DNA of 64,000 nucleotides. It comes from a virus. Each line of letters begins with the position of its first letter. Positions within the stretch are counted from its first letter, which is position 1. A program made the translations under genes and the position numbers. Shown here piece after piece: positions 39,201-48,088 of the stretch. Under the pieces are notes generated by a model, which worked only from the letters and a program-made list of their open reading frames with translations, was not told the origin of the DNA and did not search any database. The stretch is from IMG/VR virus record IMGVR_UViG_3300031823_000003, positions 1 to 64,000 of that record; one strand, given 5' to 3'.

Positions 39201-41950
39201 GCATTGAGTTGCCGCGTCCAGTTGGTGCCGTTCGGAATCGCGTTGAGATAGTCGCTGATCGAGGTGGCGGCGCGAGTATAGTAACCGCCTGCGGCATCTG
39301 CACCGATCGCCGTATCACTTGCATCTCCTGACGCAACTGCCGCCGTAGCCGCTGACTTCGCGGGGTTGGAATCCACCAGCGTAATAATGTCGTTCGGCGG
39401 TGAGGCAAAGGGGCCAAAGTTAATATCACCCTTGGAGTTTAGTGTTTTCCCGGCAGGCTGAAACAGATCAGTCCACTGATTGGCATTGGTTTTACCGAGA
39501 CATGTCATTCTTGCGGGAGAGCGAAAAGGCGCAGTTCCGCCTTGGCTGCAAGTCGGAGCCACGAAAGATATACCCGTAGGCCCCAGCGTAGAAACTGTGC
39601 CTAGGGCAGTTGATCCGAAATCCGCCTGGATCGGAGTGTTTGCGTCGTTAACCAGATTAGCTGGCCAGAACCAAAAAGCGGTCTGAAAGGTAGTCGTGGA
39701 TGGCACCGTATAAGAACTGGCGGAAGCCTGCGTATCGGTAAAACTGCAAATCCCCGCCGTATTACATGACCCGCTGATGCCGGTAGCGATGGCAAAGTTT
39801 CCCGTTCCAAACGGCGGCACAGCAGACGACCCGACTGTCACTAACACATCCCAGGTCAATGTTCCGATGGAGGTATGGGCCAACCCTTCTTGTAGATCAA
39901 TCGAAGGCCACTGGAGAGGAATACTCACAGCGCCACTGGTAGGCTGTGCAAAGCCAATGAACAGCGGTGGATTAGCGCCGTATACCGAACCATGCGGTAC
40001 CACAAAATAATTGCGTTGGGTTGTGGGACTACCGCCACTCGCAAATGTTGGAACCGCGCCGGCAATGGGGAACGTTCCTACTATCTTGGAGCCGAACTGA
40101 CCACCAGCTAGCAGCATACCCATCTGCGCGTTGGTGATGCCATACAGAGGGTTCGTTATACCGCCCTGAGCCTCATAGATATTGCTCATCGTGCCCGATA
40201 CGAACGAGCCGAAATAGCGGATCCCGAATACCGGGTTAGCCTGGCAAACTGTGTTATCGATTGATACACCGTTACCGGCATTGCCGGAGTCATAGCAGTT
40301 GATATTGGTCAACTCGGTGTTGTGAATGTACATGATCCCGGCGTTTCCGGAATCGGTCCGGGAATAAAAGAAAGCTCCTATAGGCCAGTTCGCTGTGGTT
40401 TTAATGACCGCTGTAGAGCGGTTAGTAGCTCCTGTAATCTGAAGCTGCTGATCGTTGTCGTCCACAACGCCATAGCTGAATGCGCCTGTCGCTGCCGAGG
40501 GAAACAACTGGATCAAGTGGAGATTGTCGATGATGACGTGGTCGGAAGCGTCTTCGATCGCGGCGTTTTCTATCCCGGTGAAGCCGAATGTGGTATCGCC
40601 CGCTGAGAATGTACTGCTGCCCAGCGAAACTGTATAACTGGTCGAGCTCGGCGTGGTGAGCACCGTGGCAATGAATTTAGAATCTGTCGTCTGGGAGTGG
40701 ACTTCCACCGCAGCCTGATCGCCGACTACAAAGGGGTGAGTGGTTGCCGTAGTGATTGTGATTGTGCCGCTGCTTGCCGATGCACTGGAAATCTGAGCGC
40801 CGTCTATGTTCAGTGTCGATCCCATCGAGAGATTAAAGAGCTTGTGGTAGCCGATCCCAGTAGGAGGGCTGCCGACGTAGATGCACCGGTCACGGGTGGA
40901 GCAGGCAATGAATGCGCCTGCGCCGTCCAGCACGCCGCCGCGTCCACGCATGTATACAGTGGCATACACGCTGTAGGTTGTGCTGCTCATTAATTTGACG
41001 TAAGGCGAGGCTGAATTGCTGGCATCGTGCGGAGTGTCCGAGGTCCATGCGTCGTTCCACGCTTCCTGGATACCGGAAGATGCGGAGCCGACCGTGTACC
41101 CGGCAGAGTGCGCGTTGACAGTGACGCCTGTGATGGTTCCGCTGCCTACCCCAGCGGTACAAGTGCCGCCTGTGACTACAATCTGTTCCGGGGTGCCGGT
41201 GCCCGCGATCCGCACCGGGTAGACGTAGTTATTGGCGGCGGAATTGGTATCGATGCCAAGCGGACAGGGGGCTAAATGGATCGTAACCGCTCCCGGAACA
41301 GTGAGATTGTCCGAAGGCGATTGCGACCAGTTCCATGACGGCGTGACGTTACGGACGAAATTCTGGTTGTTCATGGTGAACGGGGTGCTCTGACAGGGCG
41401 ACCCCGAACAGGGCTGTATGATGTTTTGCGCGGCAACGGGGATTTTATTGACATCGCCGGTGCCGGCGGTCGCGCACACCCATGCGGAGCCATTCCATTG
41501 AAGGACTTGGGAGGCAGAGCAGGTGGTAATGAGACTGATGGGGACCGTGCCGCTGGTTCCGCCGCCAGTCAGACCTGTGCCGGCGGTGACGCCTGTGATA
41601 GTGCCGCCGCCGCTGGACCCGCCGCCTGTATTGCACACCCATGCGCCGTTGAGATATACGGCGATGACTTGAGAGGAGCCGACGGTGCAGGGATTGGAAC
41701 TAAGAGAGCAATTGGAGCACAGGACGGTGGTGCCGGGCTGGGGAAATGGAGTGGAAGTGATCTGGTCGAAGGTGAGCGGTCCGGTGTAAAGGCCGAGGGT
41801 GAAATCGTTGGGAGCGGTCCACACATTGGGCAGGTCTGTTGCACCGTAAGAATGCTGAACCTGAGTTTGCGCCGCAATCCCGATGAATAAAAATATTGTT
41901 GCCAGCCCCAAACGGACGAACCTGCCCATGCCCGTACTCATGCGTTTCAC
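36233..41950 (-). CDS. giant secreted tail-fibre/spike protein
   Basis: A 1905-residue protein, the largest in the window. The N-terminus (GRFVRLGLATIFLFIGIAAQTQ) is a Sec signal peptide. A fibre-type unit follows (TCSASQVLQWNGSAWVCA), shared with the protein at 48089. Two stretches look like pectate-lyase-type beta-helix rungs, around residues 330-480 and 1000-1300 (for example GLQIAPTNTSVITCGIVCIN). The last 200 residues resemble a lectin-like domain ending in a VFDIREDTANSKWYFYIDG sheet. Paired cysteines are frequent, in line with export to an oxidising place. Likely job: host surface binding or polysaccharide cleavage. Confidence 0.78.
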   Translation of the reverse strand: MKRMSTGMGRFVRLGLATIFLFIGIAAQTQVQHSYGATDLPNVWTAPNDFTLGLYTGPLTFDQITSTPFPQPGTTVLCSNCSLSSNPCTVGSSQVIAVYLNGAWVCNTGGGSSGGGTITGVTAGTGLTGGGTSGTVPISLITTCSASQVLQWNGSAWVCATAGTGDVNKIPVAAQNIIQPCSGSPCQSTPFTMNNQNFVRNVTPSWNWSQSPSDNLTVPGAVTIHLAPCPLGIDTNSAANNYVYPVRIAGTGTPEQIVVTGGTCTAGVGSGTITGVTVNAHSAGYTVGSASSGIQEAWNDAWTSDTPHDASNSASPYVKLMSSTTYSVYATVYMRGRGGVLDGAGAFIACSTRDRCIYVGSPPTGIGYHKLFNLSMGSTLNIDGAQISSASASSGTITITTATTHPFVVGDQAAVEVHSQTTDSKFIATVLTTPSSTSYTVSLGSSTFSAGDTTFGFTGIENAAIEDASDHVIIDNLHLIQLFPSAATGAFSYGVVDDNDQQLQITGATNRSTAVIKTTANWPIGAFFYSRTDSGNAGIMYIHNTELTNINCYDSGNAGNGVSIDNTVCQANPVFGIRYFGSFVSGTMSNIYEAQGGITNPLYGITNAQMGMLLAGGQFGSKIVGTFPIAGAVPTFASGGSPTTQRNYFVVPHGSVYGANPPLFIGFAQPTSGAVSIPLQWPSIDLQEGLAHTSIGTLTWDVLVTVGSSAVPPFGTGNFAIATGISGSCNTAGICSFTDTQASASSYTVPSTTTFQTAFWFWPANLVNDANTPIQADFGSTALGTVSTLGPTGISFVAPTCSQGGTAPFRSPARMTCLGKTNANQWTDLFQPAGKTLNSKGDINFGPFASPPNDIITLVDSNPAKSAATAAVASGDASDTAIGADAAGGYYTRAATSISDYLNAIPNGTNWTRQLNASGETLTVPETNTTLTQGKPIGGGVGGLKTQIPEFHSVLFPGFTVDSMQALCNITPTLPCNVHIDAPLSSTPVTATNVVIGSTTQSVTMYLHGANIQCNTTAGACFSIGQNGNLVGYSPGNLSSGTLITTTIGFTGTAVITNSVTTGLQTSFNMSGLQIAPTNTSVITCGIVCINAVEGNTDIRNVNIQGIANTINWTFEDATSGSVADNNNVRLDNSKSYSGGKVNSIDYAVFGGAGGSGDGYVFTNLNGGDGCMGVFDGVTMCGVTMTEKVTTVNCGTNCNQVTLNGGSTFNFNTAHTGELFWVNGVAATICGPSYLGCSSLAVDPTSTVLYVTTVAGWPITTTGSAHWGCVGGNGCFIDLNGAAGRGSTLNNIHIDNSYIEGNAAQQPGSEYMAVQNVRNLEAPNLAWNVGPAVADCIGLYHTVANNQGRMHVAGRINGGHHCTEVFNNNITGNIYFLDSASQWDFDVTYAGDQSGPGTVFDSNITTSGVLGWTNGSGVNDVGISRESAGTLDIGNGAQGNTSGNVKMGALTVTSCSGCAIIGIGSSAFNVTIATTNTGTTATSMLGGAQTIPAGNLVATSPLNIDIGGIYTLPASYTGTVTIAAFVDGAQIATTGAFSVPSTAVTNGSWSVQCQLTTYTAGVSGTYAFGCPVQLLPTNTTTITLNGGSLAVSGTTAINTTIAHTFDLKWTWSTATGAPSVTGQWGTALVGGSGVNTFTDTLTNSPLNALPAASVAGNSVEATVSNNRVISQNGTLNGMYYMPGSQALRYHRWTTYAGGAATSSVLLNNDALAITCSTSSAIVPTSTASQMLACLTTVTNGNVSNVNGSAVYIPGAVNIWFNAYAAVGTLATTRWWLGFTNTTTANIGGTDTCSTFHCAAFTYSSTSAVSSTDFLCTTNAGGTGTQTQVDSGVAVVAGTPHVFDIREDTANSKWYFYIDGVSKCSSPITTTLPTATLRAGEFITNNGSASVAAQADFGWIETWTDH

Positions 41951-42011
41951 CTCGAACGGTGTCTATTACGAAATTGTACCCGACGAGTCCAGAACTATCA
42001 GTGCCGGGAGT

Positions 42012-44819
42012 TCAGTGCTGTGTCTGTGTGGTTTGCAGGAACGCGGCGTTCAGTGTGGACAGATTGACGCCATAGTCGGTGCCATCGGACGCCGAGTTGT
42101 GATAGACACTGGTGGGAACCAGACCATAATTACCGATGCTGGCGTCATTTGGGTCAAATGCCGCGCCGTTCATCATCCCTATCATGCCGATACACGCTGA
42201 GGTTGCGGTCGATCCGGGGCATACCGTGGCAGCGGGAAATGTCAGGGTGCACGTTGCGGAGCCGCAATTGTTCCCGGCGTTGACGCCGCCGACCTCCATA
42301 TATTTTGCCGAACATCGACCGGGAAACGGGTTGTAGGTCACAGTCGAGTTCGTGGTATCGACTTCATTTTCTGAACATCCTATTGCTGATGCTCCGGATG
42401 CACAGCCCTCGACGTTGCCATCGCCTTGTGCAACCCAGCCAGTCCAGCCTGTGCCGGGAGTAGCTGGGCACGACGGCGCGGAACTGAGGTCGAACGCAAA
42501 TAGGTTGTTCTGCCAAGTTGCGTTTTGCAGGAATTGATTCGCCGGACATGTGCCCATCTGCTCGACAGTGCCGAATCCGGATGCAGACTCGGTTGCACCA
42601 GTTTGCAGCCAAGTGATGTTGCCGCCGGATTGACCCGCGTAATAGAACGTCCCGTTGAGATCAGATGGCGTCATGCCACTGACTTCGACAATGATCTCGG
42701 TAGTGCCAGCGGCGACAGGCCACCCGGTAAGACTGGGAATAGTTGCGGTGACGATGCCACCAGAGCGCGATAATACTGTCGGTGTTTGAGCGTGCGTCGG
42801 GCCGGGGCAGTTAGTACCCGTGTCGCTCCAGATCGTGGTCGCGGTGCCAAAGAACATGCGGCCATTATTCTTGGCTGCGTCCGTAGTCTGCATGACGAGT
42901 GTATTGTGGGTGAATTGTAGGTAAGCGGGGACGCCTTCCATATTTTGCACAACGCAGCCTGTCGCACTGGATGAGCTGGCGGACGGTTGAGAATAGACGA
43001 CGGTCAGTCCATACGGGTTAGTGCCGGAGAGAGCGATAGCGCCACGGGACGTAGAGAGAGTGAAATTGTTACCTGTTCCTGTTGGCGAATTCCAAGTTGA
43101 GTCCGAGCATCCGGTCACGAGCACCGGATCACCGGGGAATATCTGGGTTTCTTGTAGACCCGCACCGCCGTTACCGCATACAAGTGAGACTGTCCCACTG
43201 GTCTGTGTACCGTTGCAAATGAATGCCTGCCCGAACCCAGTGACCTGCATCCCGGACGGAAATGCCACTATGCCGGATGCGTCGTACACGCTGGAGTTGC
43301 CGAGATCGTAAAGGAGATTGTTCGTGATATTGATGCGGCGTGATGCCCCGGCAGTGCCGCCGCCGTTGCCGATGGTGTAGTTGGAGCGGCCAATCATGGA
43401 TAGTCCCGTGAGCGCGTGGCGGCAGAGATTGTTGCGGTAGGTAATGTCGGTGATGGTGGCGGTGTAGTTATCGCATGGACTGGTGTTCGAGCAATTCCGG
43501 GGATTGGCGGTAAAGCACTGCCCTTGCTGCGCGCCGGAAGTGTCCGAGTATTCGACGATATTAGTGTCGTACAGCACACGCTGTGCGGTCTTGAGTTCAG
43601 TGCGGTTCTTGAGATCGAGAGAGGTAGCGCCTGTGTATGCCGTGCCGACCCATGACGGAGGCTGCGTGAAGCGATTGTGCCAGAGATCGAGATCGTAAGC
43701 GTAATAGTTGGAGTCCTGGCTGGATACGCCGCCGACAAAGAACCCGCTGGATGCCCCGGAGATCCATGAATTACCAAGGAAAAATGGTCCGGGAGTCTCG
43801 GCGATGGCGACGGCATGGCCTTCGTTGGCCGCGCGAATGTCGTAGTCGATATAGGTGTCGGTGATCCCGCAGCGGCGGCAGTTGGCCATATGCATGAAGG
43901 TTGAGATTTGGTTAGTGCCGGGGCCGCCACTGTTCGATGAGGTGACGCATGAGCCTGTGCCTGTAGCTGTGGTACACCAGTCCTTGGCATCGCCGTGGCC
44001 GTAGATGCCGACGAACCAGATGTCCGAGGCGGTCTGGGATACGAGAGTGTGCGGCGTGCCGTAGGCGTCTACATCGGTGTTGATGACATTGCCCGCGAGG
44101 GTGACGGTGGTCTTGGGCCGGAACTCAAAGTACATAAAGGCGTAATGTGACGGTCCGATATTGGTGGTTGCGTCCCATGTGCCGGATTGGATCAGTAGTC
44201 CCTGATTACCGGGAGTCCAGTTGCCCTCGAATGTAGGCATGGAGCCAATGTCGTTGGAGCAGCCATTATTACCGGATGACCACCATGTAGAGATGTCGCC
44301 TGATGGCGGCTGACGAGTGGCAGTGGCGTCGGTGATCCCGTGCGAGCAGACGGTCTGGCCGAGAGTGAGCGGAGTGTCGGACTCGAATACGATAAATTTA
44401 GCGGGGGCTGATCCACTGACTATCTTAGTTACCAGTGTCAGATTGACAAACGGTCCTTCTCCCTGAGAGCACGTGTATCCCGGCGTCTGCATGGAGATTA
44501 GCGTTCCGTGCGTCACTTGGATCAGCCACCACTGGTCGGCGGCGGCCACCCAGTCACAGATATCTTGTTGCAGGTTGGCAAATGTTGTGGCCGTGCGCGT
44601 GACATCGAATACGCCGCCGGGAGGAAATATTTCGGCAGGTTCGCCGAGCGATGTGAGCGGGATGAATTGTGGGAGGGCGGCAGTGGTCAAGTTGGCATTG
44701 CTGAGCCGGATGTTATTGCTGATCCGGGTGCCGGGAGTAACGCGCTCTTGAGCGCTCAGCGATACGTGCAGCAAGACGACAACCAGAGCCATCGCTACCG
44801 ACTTGGCCACCATCTTCAT
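42012..44819 (-). CDS. secreted beta-helix protein
   Basis: A 935-residue protein with a Sec signal (MKMVAKSVAMALVVVLLHVS, cleavage after SLSA likely). The body includes many beta-helix-like rungs with Asn ladders (ITDTYIDYDIRAANEG, ITDITYRNNLCRHALTGLSM). An Ig-like unit GGIVTATIPSLTGWPV ... DLNGTFYY near residues 680-760 relates to units in the proteins at 27386 and 33085. Its start overlaps the stop of the phosphoesterase gene as ATGA, so the two are coupled. Probable surface-acting spike or enzyme. Confidence 0.75.
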   Translation of the reverse strand: MKMVAKSVAMALVVVLLHVSLSAQERVTPGTRISNNIRLSNANLTTAALPQFIPLTSLGEPAEIFPPGGVFDVTRTATTFANLQQDICDWVAAADQWWLIQVTHGTLISMQTPGYTCSQGEGPFVNLTLVTKIVSGSAPAKFIVFESDTPLTLGQTVCSHGITDATATRQPPSGDISTWWSSGNNGCSNDIGSMPTFEGNWTPGNQGLLIQSGTWDATTNIGPSHYAFMYFEFRPKTTVTLAGNVINTDVDAYGTPHTLVSQTASDIWFVGIYGHGDAKDWCTTATGTGSCVTSSNSGGPGTNQISTFMHMANCRRCGITDTYIDYDIRAANEGHAVAIAETPGPFFLGNSWISGASSGFFVGGVSSQDSNYYAYDLDLWHNRFTQPPSWVGTAYTGATSLDLKNRTELKTAQRVLYDTNIVEYSDTSGAQQGQCFTANPRNCSNTSPCDNYTATITDITYRNNLCRHALTGLSMIGRSNYTIGNGGGTAGASRRINITNNLLYDLGNSSVYDASGIVAFPSGMQVTGFGQAFICNGTQTSGTVSLVCGNGGAGLQETQIFPGDPVLVTGCSDSTWNSPTGTGNNFTLSTSRGAIALSGTNPYGLTVVYSQPSASSSSATGCVVQNMEGVPAYLQFTHNTLVMQTTDAAKNNGRMFFGTATTIWSDTGTNCPGPTHAQTPTVLSRSGGIVTATIPSLTGWPVAAGTTEIIVEVSGMTPSDLNGTFYYAGQSGGNITWLQTGATESASGFGTVEQMGTCPANQFLQNATWQNNLFAFDLSSAPSCPATPGTGWTGWVAQGDGNVEGCASGASAIGCSENEVDTTNSTVTYNPFPGRCSAKYMEVGGVNAGNNCGSATCTLTFPAATVCPGSTATSACIGMIGMMNGAAFDPNDASIGNYGLVPTSVYHNSASDGTDYGVNLSTLNAAFLQTTQTQH

Positions 44820-46723
44820 CGCATACTCGTTCCCGGCGTGACCCGTGTCCCCGGTGTAAATCTAGTTGCCCCGACTACCGTTCCCGGCGGTGGAATCGGA
44901 GCCTGACTCGTATTCAGCATCCCGTCTGTGTTTGACGCCAGCGTTCCTGTACCCGCGCATAAATCCGAGGCGTTCAGGTCACGGTTGTTGAGACGGCCCA
45001 GATTGAATACCTTCTCAATGCACTTCATGATTGAAGTGAATTCGTAGGGATTGCCGGATGTGGGACCGTGAACGACAGTGTTCTTGGCGAACGGGCCGAT
45101 CGAGAGGATCGGGGAACGCATGCCAAGACTGAGTGCATCCTGAGAGACAGGTGCAACGTGATCCGGCTGCCCGCCGAAATCGTCCCATACGATGAATATT
45201 TGGCTGTGGTAATAGAGATATTTGTTGGCGAACACTGCGGCGAGCTTGGACTGCACCCACCCCTGTCCCGCTTGTAGATCGGCGAGCGGAGTAGCAAATC
45301 CGGTGCTCGCGTGCTCCGTGTTAGCTTCGACATTCGCGGTCAGGAATGCAATCTGTGGGAATGTGCTGCTGGCAGTGTTATCGACACATTGATTGCCTTG
45401 GCTCAGAGTGACACAATCCGAATCCAGACTACATGCCGCATGCGGAGTGTTTACACATTGCCCCGTGAGCGCGGCGGCATCGGTATTGAACACAGCGTCG
45501 GAAACGTTATAGACAGTCGAATAATTGGACCGGAAGAATAATTGTGGCACAAACGTGGACGCCGCGAGCGAGGCATAGTTGCCGTACCATTTCCACGGAT
45601 GCGGTAGTCCGGCGGTCTCGGCGAGTTCCGCGATGGTGGTCACGTTAGGACACGCTGCGCCGGGAGTGTTGCCGATAGAGGCTGAAAGTTTACATGTGCC
45701 CGAACTGCATGCGGTTGCTGAGATACCGTCATTCGTGCATGACCCGCTGACTACCGTGCTTCCGTCGGTGTAGGACGTGCAATTCGCTGATCCCGCACCG
45801 TTGATGTATTTACCAGATTGGCAGAAACATTTGCAGGCGGTTGTGGCACTGGCTGAACATGATCCCGCTGAGTACCCGGTGCCCGCCGCGAGGCCGTCTC
45901 CGGATGGGCCGCAATTTGGGTCGCCGGACGCGCACACGTTATAGAACTTTGTGCCGTTGTAGATTTCGCCTGGCCCTGTGTATGGAGAACTGGGAGGGGT
46001 GCCGGTGCCGCCATTGCCGCATCCCCATCCGATACTGGGATTGTCGCTGGCCTCGTTGCTGGTCGCGGCGATAATCATCAGGTGATTCGGGTAGGTTGGT
46101 CCGGTGAGAGACGAGAAAAACTGATCGTTGATACCGTAAGTATTGGCCAGTGACCAGTAGTAGTTGAGGGCGCTGGAGTCGGCGTAATAGTACGAACTGC
46201 TGAGACAAGGACCATTCGCGCCCGAGCTACAATTTGTACCGCCACTTTGAGTGCAGGCTGCGCCGCCAACTGCACAGGTGCCGCCGGCGTTCCAGCCGTT
46301 CATCGCCCCGGCGTGGATTGCAGTCAGAGAGTTAGCGCGGGAGTGGAGCCATGCCGAGTCCGGGAGATTGCCCTGCTGTCCTTGAGGGTTGGTGACAGTC
46401 ACGAGTTGCTTGTCAATATAGTTCGTGGTGGACTGAACGCCGATCGTGACATTGCTGCATGTGCCGCCGCCTGTGCATGGAGTGTTGTTGCCGACCGTGC
46501 ACGAGATTCCTTGCAGAGCATGGTTGAGGACGCACTGACCGCTGACTCCGGGGAAGGAGCCGAAGTAGTTATCGAAGGTGCGGTTCTCTTGGATGATATA
46601 CACTACATGATTGACGCAGGGAGGGCTGAGAGAGGCATTGTAAGGACAGGACTGCCCAGCGCATACTTCTGCTGAAATCATCAATATAGGAATCAGGGAG
46701 CGCCAAACAGTCCCGCATCTCAT
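44816..46723 (-). CDS. secreted phosphoesterase (phospholipase C / AcpA type)
   Basis: A 635-residue protein with a Sec signal (MRCGTVWRSLIPILMISAEV). The segment HVVYIIQENRTFDNYFGSFP holds the ENRTFDNYFG signature of the phosphoesterase family with phospholipase C and acid phosphatase AcpA, with metal-binding Glu/Asn. Further on, IFIVWDDFGGQPDHVAP gives the second metal site (DDFGG, DHV). A Cys-rich insert (ACSLDSDCVTLSQGNQC) lies between. It likely hydrolyses phosphate esters outside the cytoplasm, perhaps phospholipids. Finding it within a phage structural block is unusual. Confidence 0.85.
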   Translation of the reverse strand: MRCGTVWRSLIPILMISAEVCAGQSCPYNASLSPPCVNHVVYIIQENRTFDNYFGSFPGVSGQCVLNHALQGISCTVGNNTPCTGGGTCSNVTIGVQSTTNYIDKQLVTVTNPQGQQGNLPDSAWLHSRANSLTAIHAGAMNGWNAGGTCAVGGAACTQSGGTNCSSGANGPCLSSSYYYADSSALNYYWSLANTYGINDQFFSSLTGPTYPNHLMIIAATSNEASDNPSIGWGCGNGGTGTPPSSPYTGPGEIYNGTKFYNVCASGDPNCGPSGDGLAAGTGYSAGSCSASATTACKCFCQSGKYINGAGSANCTSYTDGSTVVSGSCTNDGISATACSSGTCKLSASIGNTPGAACPNVTTIAELAETAGLPHPWKWYGNYASLAASTFVPQLFFRSNYSTVYNVSDAVFNTDAAALTGQCVNTPHAACSLDSDCVTLSQGNQCVDNTASSTFPQIAFLTANVEANTEHASTGFATPLADLQAGQGWVQSKLAAVFANKYLYYHSQIFIVWDDFGGQPDHVAPVSQDALSLGMRSPILSIGPFAKNTVVHGPTSGNPYEFTSIMKCIEKVFNLGRLNNRDLNASDLCAGTGTLASNTDGMLNTSQAPIPPPGTVVGATRFTPGTRVTPGTSMR

Positions 46724-46726
46724 TTG

Positions 46727-46993
46727 CTAGATACTGTCCTTGTCACACGGGATTAGATCGACATATACGAACTCCCCCGGTTTCAGCTTATTAAATGCGG
46801 CTGGATTACTAACCGTCATCGTCAAGCTGGCAGATGGCGTCCATTTGGACCATTGTGCGTTGGCCGAACCCTCTTTGTTGCTGTAAACGGCGCTCAACGC
46901 AAGCTCCTGCTGATATGGCTCTCCTTCGTTGCCGTGAACGGTATTGACACTGTTGACCAAGCACTTCAACCGGAGCACAGCTCCCTCACTCAT
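46727..46993 (-). CDS. small phage protein of unknown function
   Basis: An 88-residue beta-rich protein: VLRLKCLVNSVNTV, LALSAVYSN, SASLTMTVSNPAAFNKLKPG, FVYVDLIPCD. I recall this pattern, ending 'NPaAf..fkpG..yyVd..p', from short phage proteins of unknown role. It overlaps the previous gene by 8 bases. Confidence 0.65.
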   Translation of the reverse strand: MSEGAVLRLKCLVNSVNTVHGNEGEPYQQELALSAVYSNKEGSANAQWSKWTPSASLTMTVSNPAAFNKLKPGEFVYVDLIPCDKDSI

Positions 46994-47369
46994 CTACTTT
47001 CTCCTTTCGTACACTCTTCCAAAATTTCCACCACGGACGCCTCTGCACCCTGCTATCATCGCCCGCTTCTTTGTCCGAATCCGGGTAATCATACGTATTC
47101 GGCTGCCCCACGAAGAACACATCCAATATTCGCCCTGTCTGCTCATCTAATCGAGCACATGCCTCAATCGGATCGCACTGCATCTTGCCCGGAATGACTT
47201 TGCCATCTGTATCATGGATCGCGTGACAGAAATTCGCTCGTCCCGGCACGGTTCCGGTAGCACAGTGACGCGCCGCGAGCACAGGCCGATGCGGGCGCAC
47301 ACATCCGCCGGATGTGAGCACGATCGCCATCAACGGGAACAGTAATTTTACTAGTCTCACCGATTTCAT
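46986..47369 (-). CDS. secreted or lipoprotein-like small protein
   Basis: A 127-residue protein. The ATG at 47369 overlaps the upstream stop as ATGA, which fixes the start. The N-terminus MKSVRLVKLLFPLMAIVLTS is a signal peptide and a cysteine follows directly (GGC), so a lipid anchor is possible although the lipobox is not canonical. The rest has six cysteines and a basic end. A spanin-like outer-membrane role could be imagined, but it is far from the lysis genes. Confidence 0.55.
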   Translation of the reverse strand: MKSVRLVKLLFPLMAIVLTSGGCVRPHRPVLAARHCATGTVPGRANFCHAIHDTDGKVIPGKMQCDPIEACARLDEQTGRILDVFFVGQPNTYDYPDSDKEAGDDSRVQRRPWWKFWKSVRKEKVDE

Positions 47370-48085
47370 TGCACCGTAGGTATCGCCGTGCCTGCCGTTG
47401 CCGCAGAGGTCTCTTTGATCGCAATCGCACCCAGTGCAGCATGCCCCGAACTGGCCATCGTCCACGTAGGAGCCGTTCCCGATGTGGTATTCAGGCTCCA
47501 CGCAAAACACATACGGTTCGCACCGCAGGTCTCGATAGTATATGGAGCATTGATCGAGATACTGGTCTGCCCGGTGCTGGACTGGGCGGTCTGAAGGATT
47601 ACGTCGTTTGATCCGGACAGGGTTAATGTCACCCCGGCAGGAGTAGTTGTGTTCGTGGACTGATCGCGGTTGCCGACTACATCCAATACAAACGGCGTGG
47701 CAGTGGATGATAGTTCCAGTACTTCGCAGCGCCATGTGCCTGTCGTAGTGGATGTACGAGTCACCGTGATTGTAGTAACGCCGGAAGTGGAACTGAGATT
47801 GTACGCGCAGCTTGTACTGGACGTAGTACTGTCTGCACCTTCGCAGCCTCCCGGGACCGTGTATGTTCCAGCGCCAGACACGCTGGTGATAAAGTCCGCG
47901 TTGCTGATCGACATGCCGATCAGGATCAGGTGCCCGGTTCCGGTCGAGGCGACTGTGACGTTACAGGTAGCGGACGATACATTGCAGGCGCTGGAGAACA
48001 CGTGCTGCACGAGGGTGAATGTCGCCCATGCAGGAGATGACAATGACAGCAGAATGGAAGCGATTCCGGGTAATAGGCGTTTCAT
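47366..48085 (-). CDS. secreted beta-sandwich protein
   Basis: A 239-residue protein with a Sec signal (MKRLLPGIASILLSLSSPAW, cleavage after AWA). The rest is Ser/Thr-rich beta structure with a few cysteine pairs (SSACNVSSATCNVTV) and repeated strands (GHLILIGMSI, GVTTITVTRT, NDVILQTAQSS). Single-domain sandwich proteins like this serve as adhesins or fibre tips. It lies 3 bases after the fibre gene at 48089. Confidence 0.65.
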   Translation of the reverse strand: MKRLLPGIASILLSLSSPAWATFTLVQHVFSSACNVSSATCNVTVASTGTGHLILIGMSISNADFITSVSGAGTYTVPGGCEGADSTTSSTSCAYNLSSTSGVTTITVTRTSTTTGTWRCEVLELSSTATPFVLDVVGNRDQSTNTTTPAGVTLTLSGSNDVILQTAQSSTGQTSISINAPYTIETCGANRMCFAWSLNTTSGTAPTWTMASSGHAALGAIAIKETSAATAGTAIPTVQ

Positions 48086-48088
48086 CGG

